Assembly: GCA_017590115.1 (NCBI GenBank)
Contig: JAGGNK010015225.1
Coordinates: forward strand, 2,219,199-2,283,198
Reading direction: 5' to 3'
DNA: 64,000 nt
DNA from: Montifringilla adamsi
Lineage: Eukaryota; Chordata; Aves; Passeriformes; Passeridae
In this document: positions 19,001 to 32,800 of the stretch, piece after piece
Position numbering within the stretch: position 1 is the stretch's first letter
Layout of the letters: every line of letters starts with the position of its first letter
Notes under the pieces: model-generated
Told to the model about the DNA's origin: nothing
Database searches by the model: none
What the model saw: only the letters and a program-made list of their open reading frames with translations
Translations under genes and position numbers: made by a program

Positions 19001-22000
19001 TTTGTTTTTCCTCACCGAAACAGAGCTCGCGTGACTGAAGGATCACCCGACCTTGGCATCTCTGCTTTCCACTGGCTCCTGCAGCCCGTGTGGATTCCAG
19101 CAGGAGCCTCTGGATGAGCTGTTGGATGGGATGGATCCCCCAGCACATCCCAGGGAAAAGGGCTGAGTTGGTTTTGTTGCTGGCAGAGCCGTGCGGGTCT
19201 CGCTTTTCTTTTCCTTGCTTCTTTTCTTCCTTTTTTTCACCTCCTCGGGATGCTCAGAGCTGGTTGTGCCTTGGTGTGGATACCCCTGGAGTGCTGGTTA
19301 GTGGAGAGGAGTGCAAGGATTCACTCTCCCATCACCAAGGCAGTCTCTTCCCAGGATTTCCATCTGCTGTTCCCCCTCATCCCATTCCCTTTATGACCCC
19401 TCACCACCAGCTGCTGCCTCCTCATCTTCACTCTCCATCTTTTCCCAGCTCCTCAGCCTCCCTGAAGGTCTCTCTGAGGTTGAGGGTGGATTTAATCTCT
19501 TGGAAAACAGTGATTTTGCTGCTTCTTGTGTATCCAGTAATGATAGGGTTGGTTCTGGATTCAGGACTTGGCCACTGTTTTATTTTGCAGCTTCCAAGAG
19601 CCATCCTTTAATCTTAAATCACTTCACTGATTCCCTGGAGCAAATTGATGCAGCCTTCCAGGAGAAGCCAAATCACTCCCAAATCACTTGGCATGAGGTG
19701 TTGCAGATCAGTGGAGGGGTGGATCATTTGTAAACTGAGCTGGTGGTCTGTGGGCTCTAATCCCTTTAAATTGGGAATTACAGAGCAGGGCTGGGCATCC
19801 TGCATGATCCACATCCAGGAGGTGATGGAGACTCCCAGATATTCGTGACTCAGCGTGAGGAAGGGGTAGAGCCATTTTGGATTGTTTTTGCTGAGGGTCA
19901 GGTACTGCTTTCCAGAAATTGCTGCATTTCCCTGTGTGTGCTTTCCTTGGAATCACTACAAGAAAACAGCATAAAATGTTTTTTTATTAAGGATTGTACA
20001 AATAGAGCGTCTGGGTGGATTATTCTGAAAGGTTTTGCAATCTCTGGCTTTAATTGTTTGGGGCTTTTTGGTGTTATTTCCTTAAAAATTAATGTTTTCT
20101 TTGGGAAAAGTCTACATTGATGACAGTTGCTACCTTTTAGAGGAGCTTCACCCCGGAGGCTTTGTGTCATTCCCTGTGAATGGTTGAGGTTAAAAGCTGA
20201 CAGTTGATTATTAAATAAATTTTGCGTTATTTGCCTAATTCCAGGGGGCTTTTACCTGGCTTTGAGCAGTGGCAGGGGGGCCTTGGGGTGGAAATGAGAG
20301 CTGTGCAGATCCTTGCTGCCTTCTCAGTGTCACAGCTGTGTCACAGCACAGTTTGTGGCACTGCTGTGCCAGGTTTGAGACAGGCTGTGGGGATGGGAGG
20401 GAAGGAGAGGGGAGAGGTGCTGCCCTGCATAATGAAGGAATGGGATTGAGAGAGGAGGAACCCAGGCTCCCTGCTCCCAGCCTGGGAGGAATGGCATGGA
20501 AAGGTGAGCTTGAGGATGTTTGCACCAGGGACAGACACTGGCTGCCTGTAAAATGTGGGATTTTGATAAAACAAACCAGATTTTAGGGTAGGATCAGCTC
20601 TTTACACAATTTACCAAGCATAACCCCTGAAAAAGTAAAAACCAGTGTGCGATACTGAGCCTGAGTGTCCTGGATTAACCTCCACCGTGGTAGATTAATG
20701 GATGCAAAGTTGAAAAGATTGATAAATTATTAACTTAACCACGCTGGCAATTTTTTTTTTTTTTTTTTGTGGGCTGTGGTGCTTTGTTTTGTCTTGGTGC
20801 TGGCAGGTCCAGGCCTGCTCCGAGGCTGTGTCCGAGGAGACACCCGACTTCTGCAGCAGGAAAGCTGCATGAGAACACAACCCTGGCTTGTCTGAGCAGA
20901 GATTGAAAGTGATTTTGCTCTTAAAGGAGTTTCTAAATTAAAATGCTGTTTTAAAACTGGGCTTTGAAGCTCTTGGGTCACCAACATGGTCATGGTTGAA
21001 GAGTTAAGACTCCTCTTGGTTTTATGAAATGAAGCTGCTCCTTTAAGCCTTGCTGAATGGAGTGTGAGTGGTGTGAAGCCAGATCTCTTTTTAGTTTGGA
21101 AAGGGCCAGGTTTAGCTTTCAAATGCATTTGGGGAGGAGAGTTGTTGGCTGTTTAAAACATAAAATTGGGAGATCTGCACTGAGAGGAACCTGGAGGAGC
21201 AGAACATGGAATCCTGGGGTGTTTGGGTGGGAAGGACCTTCAAGATCATCCAGTTCCCAGCCAAACCACGGGCAGGGACACCTTCCACTATCCCAGGGTG
21301 TTCCACACCCCGTCCAGCTTGGCCTTGGACACTTCCAGGGCTGGGAACCCCACACGTGCCTGGACAGCAAGAACATGACAAGGAATTGGTGAGAGACGAA
21401 GCCCAAAACTTGCCTTTGCTTCCTGGCTGTTCCCAAACTGATTTGTTCAGGGGAAACCCATTTCTAATCGACCCTTTGTTTGAATTCTCCTTTTATTTCC
21501 CTTTTTTCTTCCTTTTTGAGTTTTTCTTCCTTTTTGGGAATGGAGGGAGGTTTCTCCCTGCTGCTAAATCGGGTGAAAGCTGCTCCATCAGGGGAAGCCA
21601 CCGCTCCCTCACCCTCTCCTTTCTGCTGAAGGCAACTGAAACTGCTTTTGTTTTTCTTCTGTCTGATGCCATTAATTCAGACTCGGTGACCTTCCCCTTG
21701 AGATCCCCACAGCCAGGAGGGCTGGACCCGGTCTCACATGGCAGCCAGGCAGGTTTTAAACCTCACAATGCCCGGGCTGCTTTGGCGCTGAGCTCATGTT
21801 GTGCGGCACGGACGTGCCCGTGCCCATGGCTCAGCAGCACTGGATCCTTTCCCAAGGCACCCACGTCCCCCTTGGCTGTGCTGCCGAGTTTGAGGAACTC
21901 TGAAACACAAAGCCAGGTTTGGAAAGCAGCAGGGGCTTTGTTTGGGTAAGAAGATAGTCAGGGACTGATTTGTGCTGGTTTTGGGAATGGCCTTGCTTGG

Positions 22001-25000
22001 GAATCCTCAATTCCAGAGTCAAGGGGGCTGAAATAAAGGAGCAGTCCTTCCAGGAGTGCAGCAGTTATCCTGGCAATGTCACATCTCTGCAGGGGCTTTG
22101 TTTGGGTAAGAAGATAGTCAGGGGCTGATTTTTCTAGTTTTGGGAATGGCCTTGCTTGGGAATCCTCAATTCCAGAGTCAAGGGGGCTGAAATAAAGGAG
22201 CAGTCCTTCCAGGAGTGCAGCAGTTATCCTGGCAATGTCACATCTCTGAGGTGACTCAGCGTGGTGACACTGATTTATTCCTTGCTGCTCCTGAAGCCAC
22301 CTCCTACTTTTTGTTTCCCACTGTTTATTTTTTTACTTTTGAGGCTGTGTCAGTGTTGAATTGAGGGAAGCAGTGGAAAGAAGGAAGCTGAATGATCAGT
22401 GCTTTGTTTAACATCGTTGGTAACTTAATACTCCTGGCTCAGGGGAGGAATCCGTGCCTGGATATTGGAGAAAGCTCAGATCCCAGCAGGAGAATGTGCT
22501 TTGAGAAGGGGGGACACAGGGCTGGGTTGAAAAGTTGGGATGTCAGAAATCAGATCCCGGTAAGTCAGAGCCAGAGCCTGTGTTCCTTGAAAGGGAAGGT
22601 ATGTGAGGAGGTGTTAACTCACCCTGCTCCCCCTGGAGCTGCTCCACGCTTTTTTCAACTCCTGTGCCTCCTGGAAAGCTCCAGGGTCTTGGATTTAAAC
22701 ACATTTTGTCATGCTCACAACTGCTGAGAAAGCTTCACCTTCCTCAGAATCCACTGGGTTTATTACTTGATGGTTTCTGCCATGTTTTGTTTGGTGTTGC
22801 CGTGCAAAGGTAATTTTAATTATCTTTTAAATGCTTGCCCAGTTTGGAGCAAAAATCTTTTAGGTGCTTGCCCGATTTGGAGTAAAAATTCCCCAGAAGA
22901 TCACCACCTTGTGCAAACTGGGCAGGAGGCAAAAGCAGAGCATTTTACACGTGGGGGAAACCCAAACACCAGTGACAGGGGTGGGAAGTGCCTCAGACCC
23001 CCAGTTTGGCAGGACTGAAGAAATATTGCCACATAGTTTTAGCAAATTCACAGTTAAACTGTGAGCCCTACTTGAGTCACTGGTCAGTGCTTGAAGTAAA
23101 ATCGAGACTTGAGCCTTGCCAGATGGAACAAAAGGTCCCCTAAAAGTGAGCTGATGAGCAATAATGTGCCCCTAATGGATCCCTTTCATCCCTGGGAGGG
23201 CCCCATTTTGCGTTTCAAGGTTTGCCACAACTTTGCTTCTGCTCTGAGATCAGGAAATTTGCTGACCTGTATTTAAATCATCTGCACATCCTGGTGCTAA
23301 ACTCAATTTTACACGTTTAGGGAATAGATTGTGGAGGACAGGGGTGTGTTTGGCTCTTCTGATGTGTCCCAGAGGGTCAGATCCTCCTCTTGGGATTTCA
23401 ATCTGTTCTCCCTCAGCTGCATCACATTCCCTGCAGCCCCTCAGGTGTGGTCCTAAACTGCCAGAGCTTTTAAAATGTTAGTTCTCTGGAAAAAAAATCA
23501 GAATTTTTCCTCACTTCAGCAGCATTTATTGGAAAAGAGTGAGGGGTAAGCCAAGATTTGCCTGTTCCACCTGTTTAAATGTAGGAAGAAATGGGTTTGT
23601 GGGGTTTGTGCAGGGATTCTGTTGTGGAAGGGTGCTGAGAGAGAGCCCTGGTGCTGCTGGTGCCTCTTCTCAACGTGGCTTTGGGGCTTTTTTTTTCCCA
23701 TTAGTTTTTTTCTGGAGGTGGTTGGATGAGTGGGAATTGTGTGTGAGAGGAGTTTGTGTTATAACACAGCAAACCTGGTCTGGGGAAGGTGTGGGAATCA
23801 AATGATCTTTAAGGTCCTTTCCACCCCAAAATTCCATATTAACTGGCTGCTTTGAGTCTGAATTAGCATCTCTGTCTTGGTAGAGGCAAATTTCAGTCCT
23901 GTGCTGATAAATGTTGAGTTTGCTGGAAGTTTGCTTCTTTTTGGACTTGAACTTTTTGCAGGGGCTTCCTGCTCAGTGTGGCTGGAACACAGCAGGATTC
24001 TGCAGGCTCAGGAGATGAATTAGTGGGGTTTTTTAAAGAGTTTTGGAGGTTTTTTCAGCTCAGTAGCCATTGAATCCTTTAAATTGTCCTCTGTGGCTCT
24101 TGGTGGCTTCTAGAGTCACAGATTTCTCTGGTGCCACCCAAAGTTCAGTGTCATTAAGGCATTTTAGGATATTCTGTGTATGAGTTTCTCTTGCCAGTTT
24201 TCTCCAGCCTTGGAAAGCACCAGAGGTGGAACCTGGCATAGGTGAACTCCATAATCCTCTGCAGATTTTATTTTATTTCCAGGGGCAGCTGGGAATGTGC
24301 TGCTGAGCATCCCAGGAAAAGCTGGATGAGGCTGTGATGCTGAAGGCTTTGATATTCTTTTACAAGGTGCTTCAAACAGCAAAAAAACCCTGAAAGGGGA
24401 AACATTCCCCTAATTCTTTCAGGATATAGGATGGATCAGAAACAGGAGCCACTTGGCTCGAGCAGATCCTGTGGGTGCAGGTGTGAAGTGATGCCCACAT
24501 TTCCCATTTTGGGTCTCCTGAAGTCTCCCAGGAGGCAGCAGGACTTTGCCACGTGCACATCCCTCTCTCAGGAAGTGGCTGGAGCTGCCACAGGCGTTAC
24601 AGAAACCCACATCAGCTGCTTTTTAGGTCATTACCAGACTGGGCTAAATTTAGCCTGTGAGCCAGAAGAGGGAGGTTTTGGATCCAAACTCCTGCCCCAT
24701 CCCTGTGTCTGGGCTGTGCCCTGCAGCCAGCCCTGCCTCTGCTGAAATCCCTGGGGTTTTAATGCCACTGGGCAGGGACAGCTCTGAGCTTGGCTTGGGG
24801 AGTTCCTGAAGGAGGAAGTGGAGGTGGAATTGCAGGGAAGAGTAACAGGACATGGAGCCTCTGTATGGATCAGGGCTTGGAGTCCCATCTGGGGCTGCCA
24901 GCGTGGCCAAGAGGAGAGTCCTGGCCCTTTTTTGTGTATGGAGCAGCTCCATTTCCCAAAAAACTGTGGCTTGCTGAACTCTGGTTGCTGCTGGAGATTT

Positions 25001-26836
25001 GTGTAGGTTTAGGGTGGGAGCAGCTCAGGGTAAAGGGAGAAAACCACTTTTCTCATTTCCCTTTAAATTTGTCTCAAGGAAGGAATGTTCCCTCTTTTTT
25101 TTTTTTCTTTCTCCCAGCCCCACATCTCTGCTAAAATTGTCAAATGGCAGAGATGAGTAAAGGGGAGGAAAATAAGTCACTGTGGCAGCACAAGGGAAGA
25201 TTGCTGGGAGCAGTGTGCTGCTTCTGGAATTCCAGGCTGTCTTTATTTGAACTTCCTTGATTGTTGCAGCATCCTGGTTCTTTGCAACAGCACACTGGTT
25301 AATTGGGATTTTTTTTTTTATTTGTGGATTACTAATATTGTCCTCCAAATGGCTTCAAGTGTGTCAAGGCTGCTTAATTCTGATTTATTAAAGCAGGCTG
25401 TGATAAATGTGTGCCTTTGAAAGGCTGCCTGGCTCTGCCGGAGGTCACCTGGAATTCAGAGCATCTGGCAGAGGTCGGCTCCAGGCTTTTTGTTCTGTGC
25501 TGGGGAAAACTCGGGGGGGTTTTTTATCAGCTCCTCTCTGAAGGAGGAGACACTTCAAACTTGGTGACAAAATCCCACTTTTCAGGCAGCTGCACCTGCT
25601 AACGACTAAACTGTTAATTAGTTTTTAGTGCAGTTGCAGTGGTGTTCCTTTGTCTCTTCTATAATGGTGATTCAAAGAGAGGATGTCAAGGAATCTTCTG
25701 TTTCAGCTGAATTTAACTAATTATGAGAAAGCTCTGCCTTCACTCCAAACACAGCCTAAAAGCTGGGAATTGCAGTGTCCTGACACCATTTCTCCTGACA
25801 CTGTGGGGTGTATTCCAGGCCTGGACCCAAAGCTCCACTCCCATTTTAAACTGACTGCTGGTATTTTTCCTTTTTGATCCACATGACAAACCCCAGGTAC
25901 TGTTATTCCTGTGGGGAAACCTCCAGGTGAGTTTTTCTTTCCTCAGCTCTGCTGAGGTCATAAATTTAGGGATGGCTGATTTGTAAAACTCCCCTGGGCT
26001 CTGAGTTCAGGGAGCTGGGAGGGAAGTGGGATAATTAAGCCTGAGCAGATGTGCTAGAACAAGATACTGGATCAGGACTCACCCCTGTGTCCTGCTTTCC
26101 CTCTCCAAGTGGATTTGGTGCATCTGGGTAGGGAATTTATTTCCAAGAGCTTCCAGCAGTGAGAGCACCTTCCAAACTCTCCCAGGGAATCATCCCAATC
26201 TTTCTCAGCCCTCCCACTCCAATCTTGGAGGTTGTTTTGGAGGAATCTTGGCCACAGTGACCAGGACTTTGTGTTCTGTGTTCCACCAACACTCTCTGCT
26301 CTGCTGCTGCTGTTACAAAAAAATCCCTTTTTCCTTTCCTCTGGTGCTGGTGTCACCTGTGCCAAAGTGGCTTTAATGAACCCTTCCAGTGCTTTAAGGG
26401 GTTTATAAAAGGAGGGAGAGGGGTTTGGAAGGGCCTGGAGGGACAGGATGAGGGGGAACGGCCATAAGCTGAAAGAGGGGAGTTTTAGGTCAGATATTGA
26501 GAGGGAATTCCTGGCTGGGCAGGTGGGGAGGCCCTGGGCTGGAATTGCCAGAGCACCTGGAGCTGCCCTGGATCCCTGAAGTGTCCAAGGCCAGGCTGGA
26601 TGGGTTTGGAGCAGCCTGGGGTGGTGGAAGGTGTCCCTGCCATGGCAGGGGTGGATGTGGGTGATCTTCAAGGTCCCTTCCCACCCAAACCACTCCATGA
26701 TTTTAATCCCTGCCTTCCTGTCATCAGAGGCTTCCCTTAGTCAGAGGAATCCCCAGTGCTTGAGAACAGCCTGGACCTCTTCCTTCTCCTTCTGGTGCAG
26801 CTGCTGAGCCCAGGAAGTTCTCCAAAGCCTGCAAAC

Positions 26837-26871
<35 letters not shown>

Positions 26872-29800
26872 ATGTTTCCCGTGGCAGCCTTCAGCATGGC
26901 AGCTGTCCTGGGATCTGGGCACCCTGCACTCCTGGCTCTGGTGTTACCCCAGCCCTGGCTGGCTGTGCATTTGTTGGTGCTGGCCAGCTCAGCCATTCCC
27001 AGATGCAAACAAAGCTCCCAGGGCTTTGCTGGCTCCCTCCTTGGCCGCTGCCTTTCCGCTGCACACGGAAGCTCCTGTGGGGATCATTGTTCACTGCAGC
27101 CTGGCTCTCTCATGTCTTCCTCTGGAACACAATGTATCTTTAGACCTTCAACTTGCAGGAAAATCCTGTGCAGTGAATCCCTTGGGAAAGGCCAAAAACC
27201 CCTCGGAAGCCCAAGGCTGAAAATGGCTTTTTTGTGAGCAAGTGTCGTTCTTGGTGCGAGGGCTGATGGTGGGAGCTGGATCAGGAGGAGTTGCTGGGAT
27301 TAAAGGAAGTACCAGCCTGATGTCCTGAACTTCCTAGGCTCATAAATGAACTTTTTGCAGGTGGTTTGGTGATTAACTGCCCCCTGTTAGTCTTTTCAAT
27401 TTACATTCTAAACAGAATTGGCCAGGCTGGGTTGAACTTGGAGCAGCCTGGAGTAGTGGAAGGTGTCCCTGCAGGTGGAACTGGGTTGTTTGAAGGTCCA
27501 TTCCAATCCAAACCAGCCTGTCCTTCCACTTTTCCAGAGTTAATGGCTTGATGGGAACTACTTGTACTGACCCAACCTTGGAAATTGTGTATTTGTATTC
27601 CGTGCATTCAGTGGAATCCCACCTGAGCTGGCAGAAAGCTGAGTGATAAACTCAGATTTATTAATGAACTCTTTAAATAGAAATGGCCACATGCACTGGA
27701 CAAAAATGAGGGACAAACCCTCTTGTGCAGCTTGGCTGTTCCCAGGCAGCCCTGGGCTGTTGGATGTGTTTATGGGATGCACTGGGGAAGCCACAGTGCC
27801 CCATTGCCCTCATTCCATTGGAAGGATGAAGAGGATAATTGATTTAATAGCTGTGACAGTGGCACCTTGGATTGCTGGGGGGATTTCTGTACAAGCCCTT
27901 GGCATGCAGGAAACTCCTGCACCTTTTCCTGTAGCAGCACTGGGCTGCAGTTTCCTGCTGTGTGGCTTTGTGGTGGTTTTATGTGGCAGGTGACCTGGAA
28001 AGAAGGAAAATTTTATAAACTTCAGCTGTGAGTAACCAAGGTGCTTGTTCCTAAATCACTTGGGGTTTTTCTGCTTTGGTGTGAGAGGATAAAAAAGGGA
28101 AATTGTGGTTGTTGTAACTTCACCAGGTCTGTGATTCAGGTTTGGAATTTGTGCTAAAAAACCCAAGGAAATTGTGTGTAAATCCTGCCTGAGCTGCTCC
28201 TTTAAAACACTTTGAACAAAGCTAAGGAGGGGGGAAGCAAATCTGATCCCTCTGGAAATTCTGGCAGGGAGAGAGGGGAACAAATCCCATCCTGTGGGGT
28301 TTGGGAGGGATCTCTAAAAGGCACAGCACCCTCAGGTCCCCAGCTCCAGATTATTTCCGTGTGGGATTGGAAGGAGCTCTGCAAAACAACCCCACTGTGG
28401 AGATACACCAAGGAAAATGGAGTTTGGAGGTGCTTGGGGAGCAGGAAAGGAAAAATCCCACAGGATTCTGTTCCTGGCAGGCCATGGAGAGCTGTTGTAA
28501 ACATTACCCAGCCAGAGGATCCTGACCAGGACTGCAAATGGGTTTCAAATGAGCCTTTCCAAGGTGTGGGTGTTGCCTCAGCACTTAAGGAAGAATTTTG
28601 GGTGCAAGCCCCTTCCACAGGCTTGATGTTCATCCTGATTTTCCACTGCTTGTGAGCTGCTCTGTGCCTTCTCTGCTGCACCTGAGAAGCAGAAGAGCAG
28701 AATTTCACTTGTTCTTGAAAAGAAGTGTATTTTTAGTAGTGTTTTGAAAGGAACAAAAATCCCCAGGTGCCTCAGGAATGATCCCCCCTGAAAAAAACCA
28801 CCTGGTGGATTCCTTCAGATTGGGTGGTGGGAAATCTGCAGTGAAGGCAAAGCAAGATTTTCCTCTGTGTTACTTTGGGTTAAAGGAGTTGCACTAATCT
28901 TGAGCTTAATTTCCACATTCAGTTGGCTTTTATTTCCTCCACCTATGCTGGAGAAATCCCAGTGGGTTTGGAGATTTGTTTTAAAGCTCTTTTCTTTGAG
29001 GATTGCCAGATAAGAACCAGGAAGGCTCAGAGCTGCTGGAGCTTCTTGCTCAAGTAGCAAAAAATTCTGGAACAAACAACTGGGGAATGGCCTAAAACTG
29101 AAGAAGAGAAGTTTAGATTAAATCTTAGGAAGAAATTCTTCCCTGTGAGGGTGGTAAAACCTTGGCACAGGTTGGCTGGGGCTGCCCCTGGATCCCTGGA
29201 ATTATTTAAGACCAGGCTGGACACTGGGGCTGGAGCAGCCTGGGACAGTGGGAGGTGTCCCTGCCATGGCAGAGGTGGCACTGGATGGGTTTGAGATCCC
29301 TTCCCACCCAAATTTTGTGATTCTGTGAGACAGCAGTTGTTCTTTCTTTTTCAGGGGACAAATCACCCCTGAATTATCTTTGGGGGACCTTATTGCTGTT
29401 GTGGTTGGAGCAGAGAACACCTGGTGGGAGGCAGTTCCTGCTGGGAGTTTGGATTTGAAGCACAAAAGCCAATTATTGAGGAATTAAAGTTGAAGCAGCT
29501 TTGTGAGCACAGAGCTGCCTCATTTTCAGTGGCACTGTCCATTTCTGTGGGCTCTGAGTGTGGTTTAGAGTTCAAGCCCAGCTTGCCCTGGCTGAAATTT
29601 CAAGCAGTTGGTGCTGTCTCAGCTCTGAAAACCACGGGTTAAAAACCTGGTGCACGTGGGATCAGGAAATGCATCCCTGAGTATTTCTAGTGGGGCTGGA
29701 AGGAACTCTGCAGAACAACCCCACGCTGGAGAGAACTCAGTTGTCCTTGGTGTTGGGGAGGCTTGGGGAGCAGGACAGCAAAACTCCACTGGATTCTGCT

Positions 29801-32800
29801 CCTGGCAGGCCACGGAGGGATCCTGTTGGGATCCTGAGCAGGGCTTTGAAGGTGTTTCCTCCCCTTGGGATGTTTCAGCAGCTCAAGGTTCAGTTTGTTC
29901 GTGGGAAGCCTCTCCCAGGCCTGATTTTTCTTGGAGCATCCCAGCGTGGAGTGTTTATTAAACCAGTTCTCAGTTTCTCACTTCCTTAAGTCAGAGTTAA
30001 GCTGGAGTTTGAGCTGAGGATCAGCATCTTCTTCCTCGGTCTCTGTGGTCCACTCAGCATCTTTTGCAGGCAAGGAAAGGTCCTGGCAGGGGCAGCAGAG
30101 AGGATGTGGAATCTGCCTCCAGAACTGCACCTGCTCCATGCCAAAGCTAAATTTAAGCTTCATTTATTTTAATTTTAAAATATTTCCTTTGACACTTTCT
30201 CCTTCCTGCCATGAAACTCTTTTATCTTGTTTAAAATCAAGACCTTGACGTAATTCTAGATTTTTGTTTTCCCCTGAATAAGCCCTTGCCAAAGCTCAGC
30301 TCTTGGCCTCCTCTGCATCTGCTTTGAGTGCATACATCTCATCCCAAGGGTTTTCCAGCAGGAGGAGATGGATGTTTGTCCCTTTGGGGCTTCATGTCAC
30401 TGTTGCTGAGGTGCTCTGAGGCACTTTCTGAATGACTCTGGAGGTTTCTGCAAGTGAAAAAGCATTTCACTAACATCTACAAAAACCTAACCCAAACTCC
30501 CCTTGAGGAAAAAGGCCACATCTTAAAATAATTCTTTTTTTTTTTTTTTTCCTGTGAAGACTAAATTGGAGAACTATTTGAATGTGTCAAAGCAATCTGC
30601 TTTTAACAGACCTGCTGCATTCTTGTAAATCACGTGCTGAGGCCCAAAATAGAGTTAAATCTTGGGCTTGGTGTCAGGTCTAGCACAGGTTTGGGGTCAG
30701 GCTCAGTCCTGTGGTTTCACAGCCAGGGTTTCTCTTTCACAAGAGGTTCAACACTTCCTGAGTCCTCCCAAAGAGGAAATGAACCGTTGCCAGCACACCT
30801 GGGAAAAAAACCCCCAAGATTGTATTTTCTCCTTCTGATATTTCTCTGAAAACACACTTGAAATTTGTGGCTGGTTTGAGAAGTTGATGGTTCTCAATTC
30901 CACCAGTGTGTCCCATCTCCATGGAAACCAGCTTCTCTGGGAGTGATGCAAACATTAAACCTGGTGCTTCAGCTCAGGGACACGTGTGGCCACCAAAACT
31001 ACTCCAGTTCCACCCTCAGTGCTCCTGGATCCAGCTCTGGCTCCCCCTGAGCTGAGACTCAGAGTGGGGAATTCTTCTGCTTCCTGATTATTTCCTGCTC
31101 TAGGGAATTCTCCTCAGGTCACAGTGGAATCCTGGGGATGTTTTACCTCTCCAGTTATCCCAGGGAAATCCTCCCTGCAGTTCCCACTCTGCAGGATCCA
31201 TTGAAGGAGTTTGCTCATTGACAGTTGCCTCTAATGAGGTGTTAATTGCCCCTCTTGGAGCCCTGTTTGGCTTTTCCTGCTATTGAAGGAAATCTTGTGC
31301 TTGTGGAGGTGGCTCTGTCACTGTGGTCACACACGGGGACATCCCTTCAGCTTTATTGATCCCAACTTCATTCCAGCTGCCTTCCATCAAATCCAATCCC
31401 CTTGAAACTTCCTGTGCCAGCTTCTTCTCACCTTGACTAAAGCTTCTTCTCCCTGCCAGGATCGTGGGGGTCTGCTTTAAAGGGGTTGTGGTGTGTTTAT
31501 GGGATGGAGGGAGGGGGTTCCTGGTGCCACCACTGCAGGTCAGCATTGGCCCATCCCCTGGAAGCTGAGCACAGCTCTGGACCAGTCTGTCCCAGTCTGA
31601 TTGCTCTAATGCAAAAACATAAAATAACAGGATTGTGGAATCATTTTAGTTGGAAAAGTCCTCTGAGATCATCCAGTCCAACCATTCCCAGCACTGCCCC
31701 ACATCCCCAAGTGCCACATCCACGGGGCTCTGAAATCCCTCCAGGGATGGGGACCCCACCCCTGCCCTGAACAGCTCATTCCAGTACTTGACAACTTTTC
31801 CATGAAGGAATTTTCCCCAAAATCCCCCCTGAGCTCCCCTGGCCCAGGCTGAGGCCGTTCCCTCTCCTCCTGTCCCTGTTCCCTGGAGCACAGCCCGACC
31901 CCCCCGGCTGTCCCCTCCTGGGAAATGGATTTATAAAGAATTTGTAAAATTGATAGAAAGTTTATACAGTTTGGTATATTTGTATATAAATATTGAGATA
32001 AGGTGTGTTGATTTAGGAAGGTTATAGAATAGGGATGATCTTGTTGAGAGAGATTGAATTAGAAATAAATTTTAAAATAGGGTTTTGTAAAAAGATTAGA
32101 TATTTTAGGGAATTAGAATGTGTTTTACTATTTATTGAGACTGATAATATAATAAAATTTTGTAGAACACCTCTTAATTACCCCATCTCTACAAAAACTA
32201 AGAAAACCAACATTCCCTCCTGGTGGGGACTTGTGCAGAGCCACAAGGGCCCCCCTGAGCCTCCTTTGCTCCAGGCTCAGCCCCTTCCCAGCTCCCTCAG
32301 CCCCTCCTGGTTCTCCAGACCCTTCCCAGCTCCTTTCCCTTCCATGGATAAAAGATCATATGTACCTGCCTTCTTTTTTTTTTTCCAGTTGAAACTTTTT
32401 AAGGGAGCAACAGAGTGCTGGGGAGGGCAGTAAATGGATTTATTTCTGTAGGAAATGGGCAGTGCTGCTCCATCCAGCACGGAATGGGATGCACCTTGTC
32501 TTCTGTGTGCTTGTGGTGAAGGAAAAGCAGGTTTGGAGGAAAATGCTGACTTGCTTTGTGCTGGGTTCAGAGCAGCCAGCTCGGCTGCACGGTGTCTCCA
32601 GGGAAAAGCTGACTTTTCCTTCTACCTTTTCTTTATTACTCTGATTTCTTGGCACAAAGCTGGGTGGAAATCAGCCAGATGTAAATCACCAGGAGCTCCA
32701 AAGCCAGCAGGTCAGGCTGGAGGCTTTGCTGGAGCAGCATTTCCTTCTCCCCAAATCCCTGCTTGCATCCAGAAGGTGCCTTTTGCTTCCCAGGAAAGCT

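Noticed and set aside
32035..32433. 132-residue + strand frame over the AT-rich insertion
   Set aside because: Crosses the insertion boundary into CR1 sequence and has no recognisable domain.
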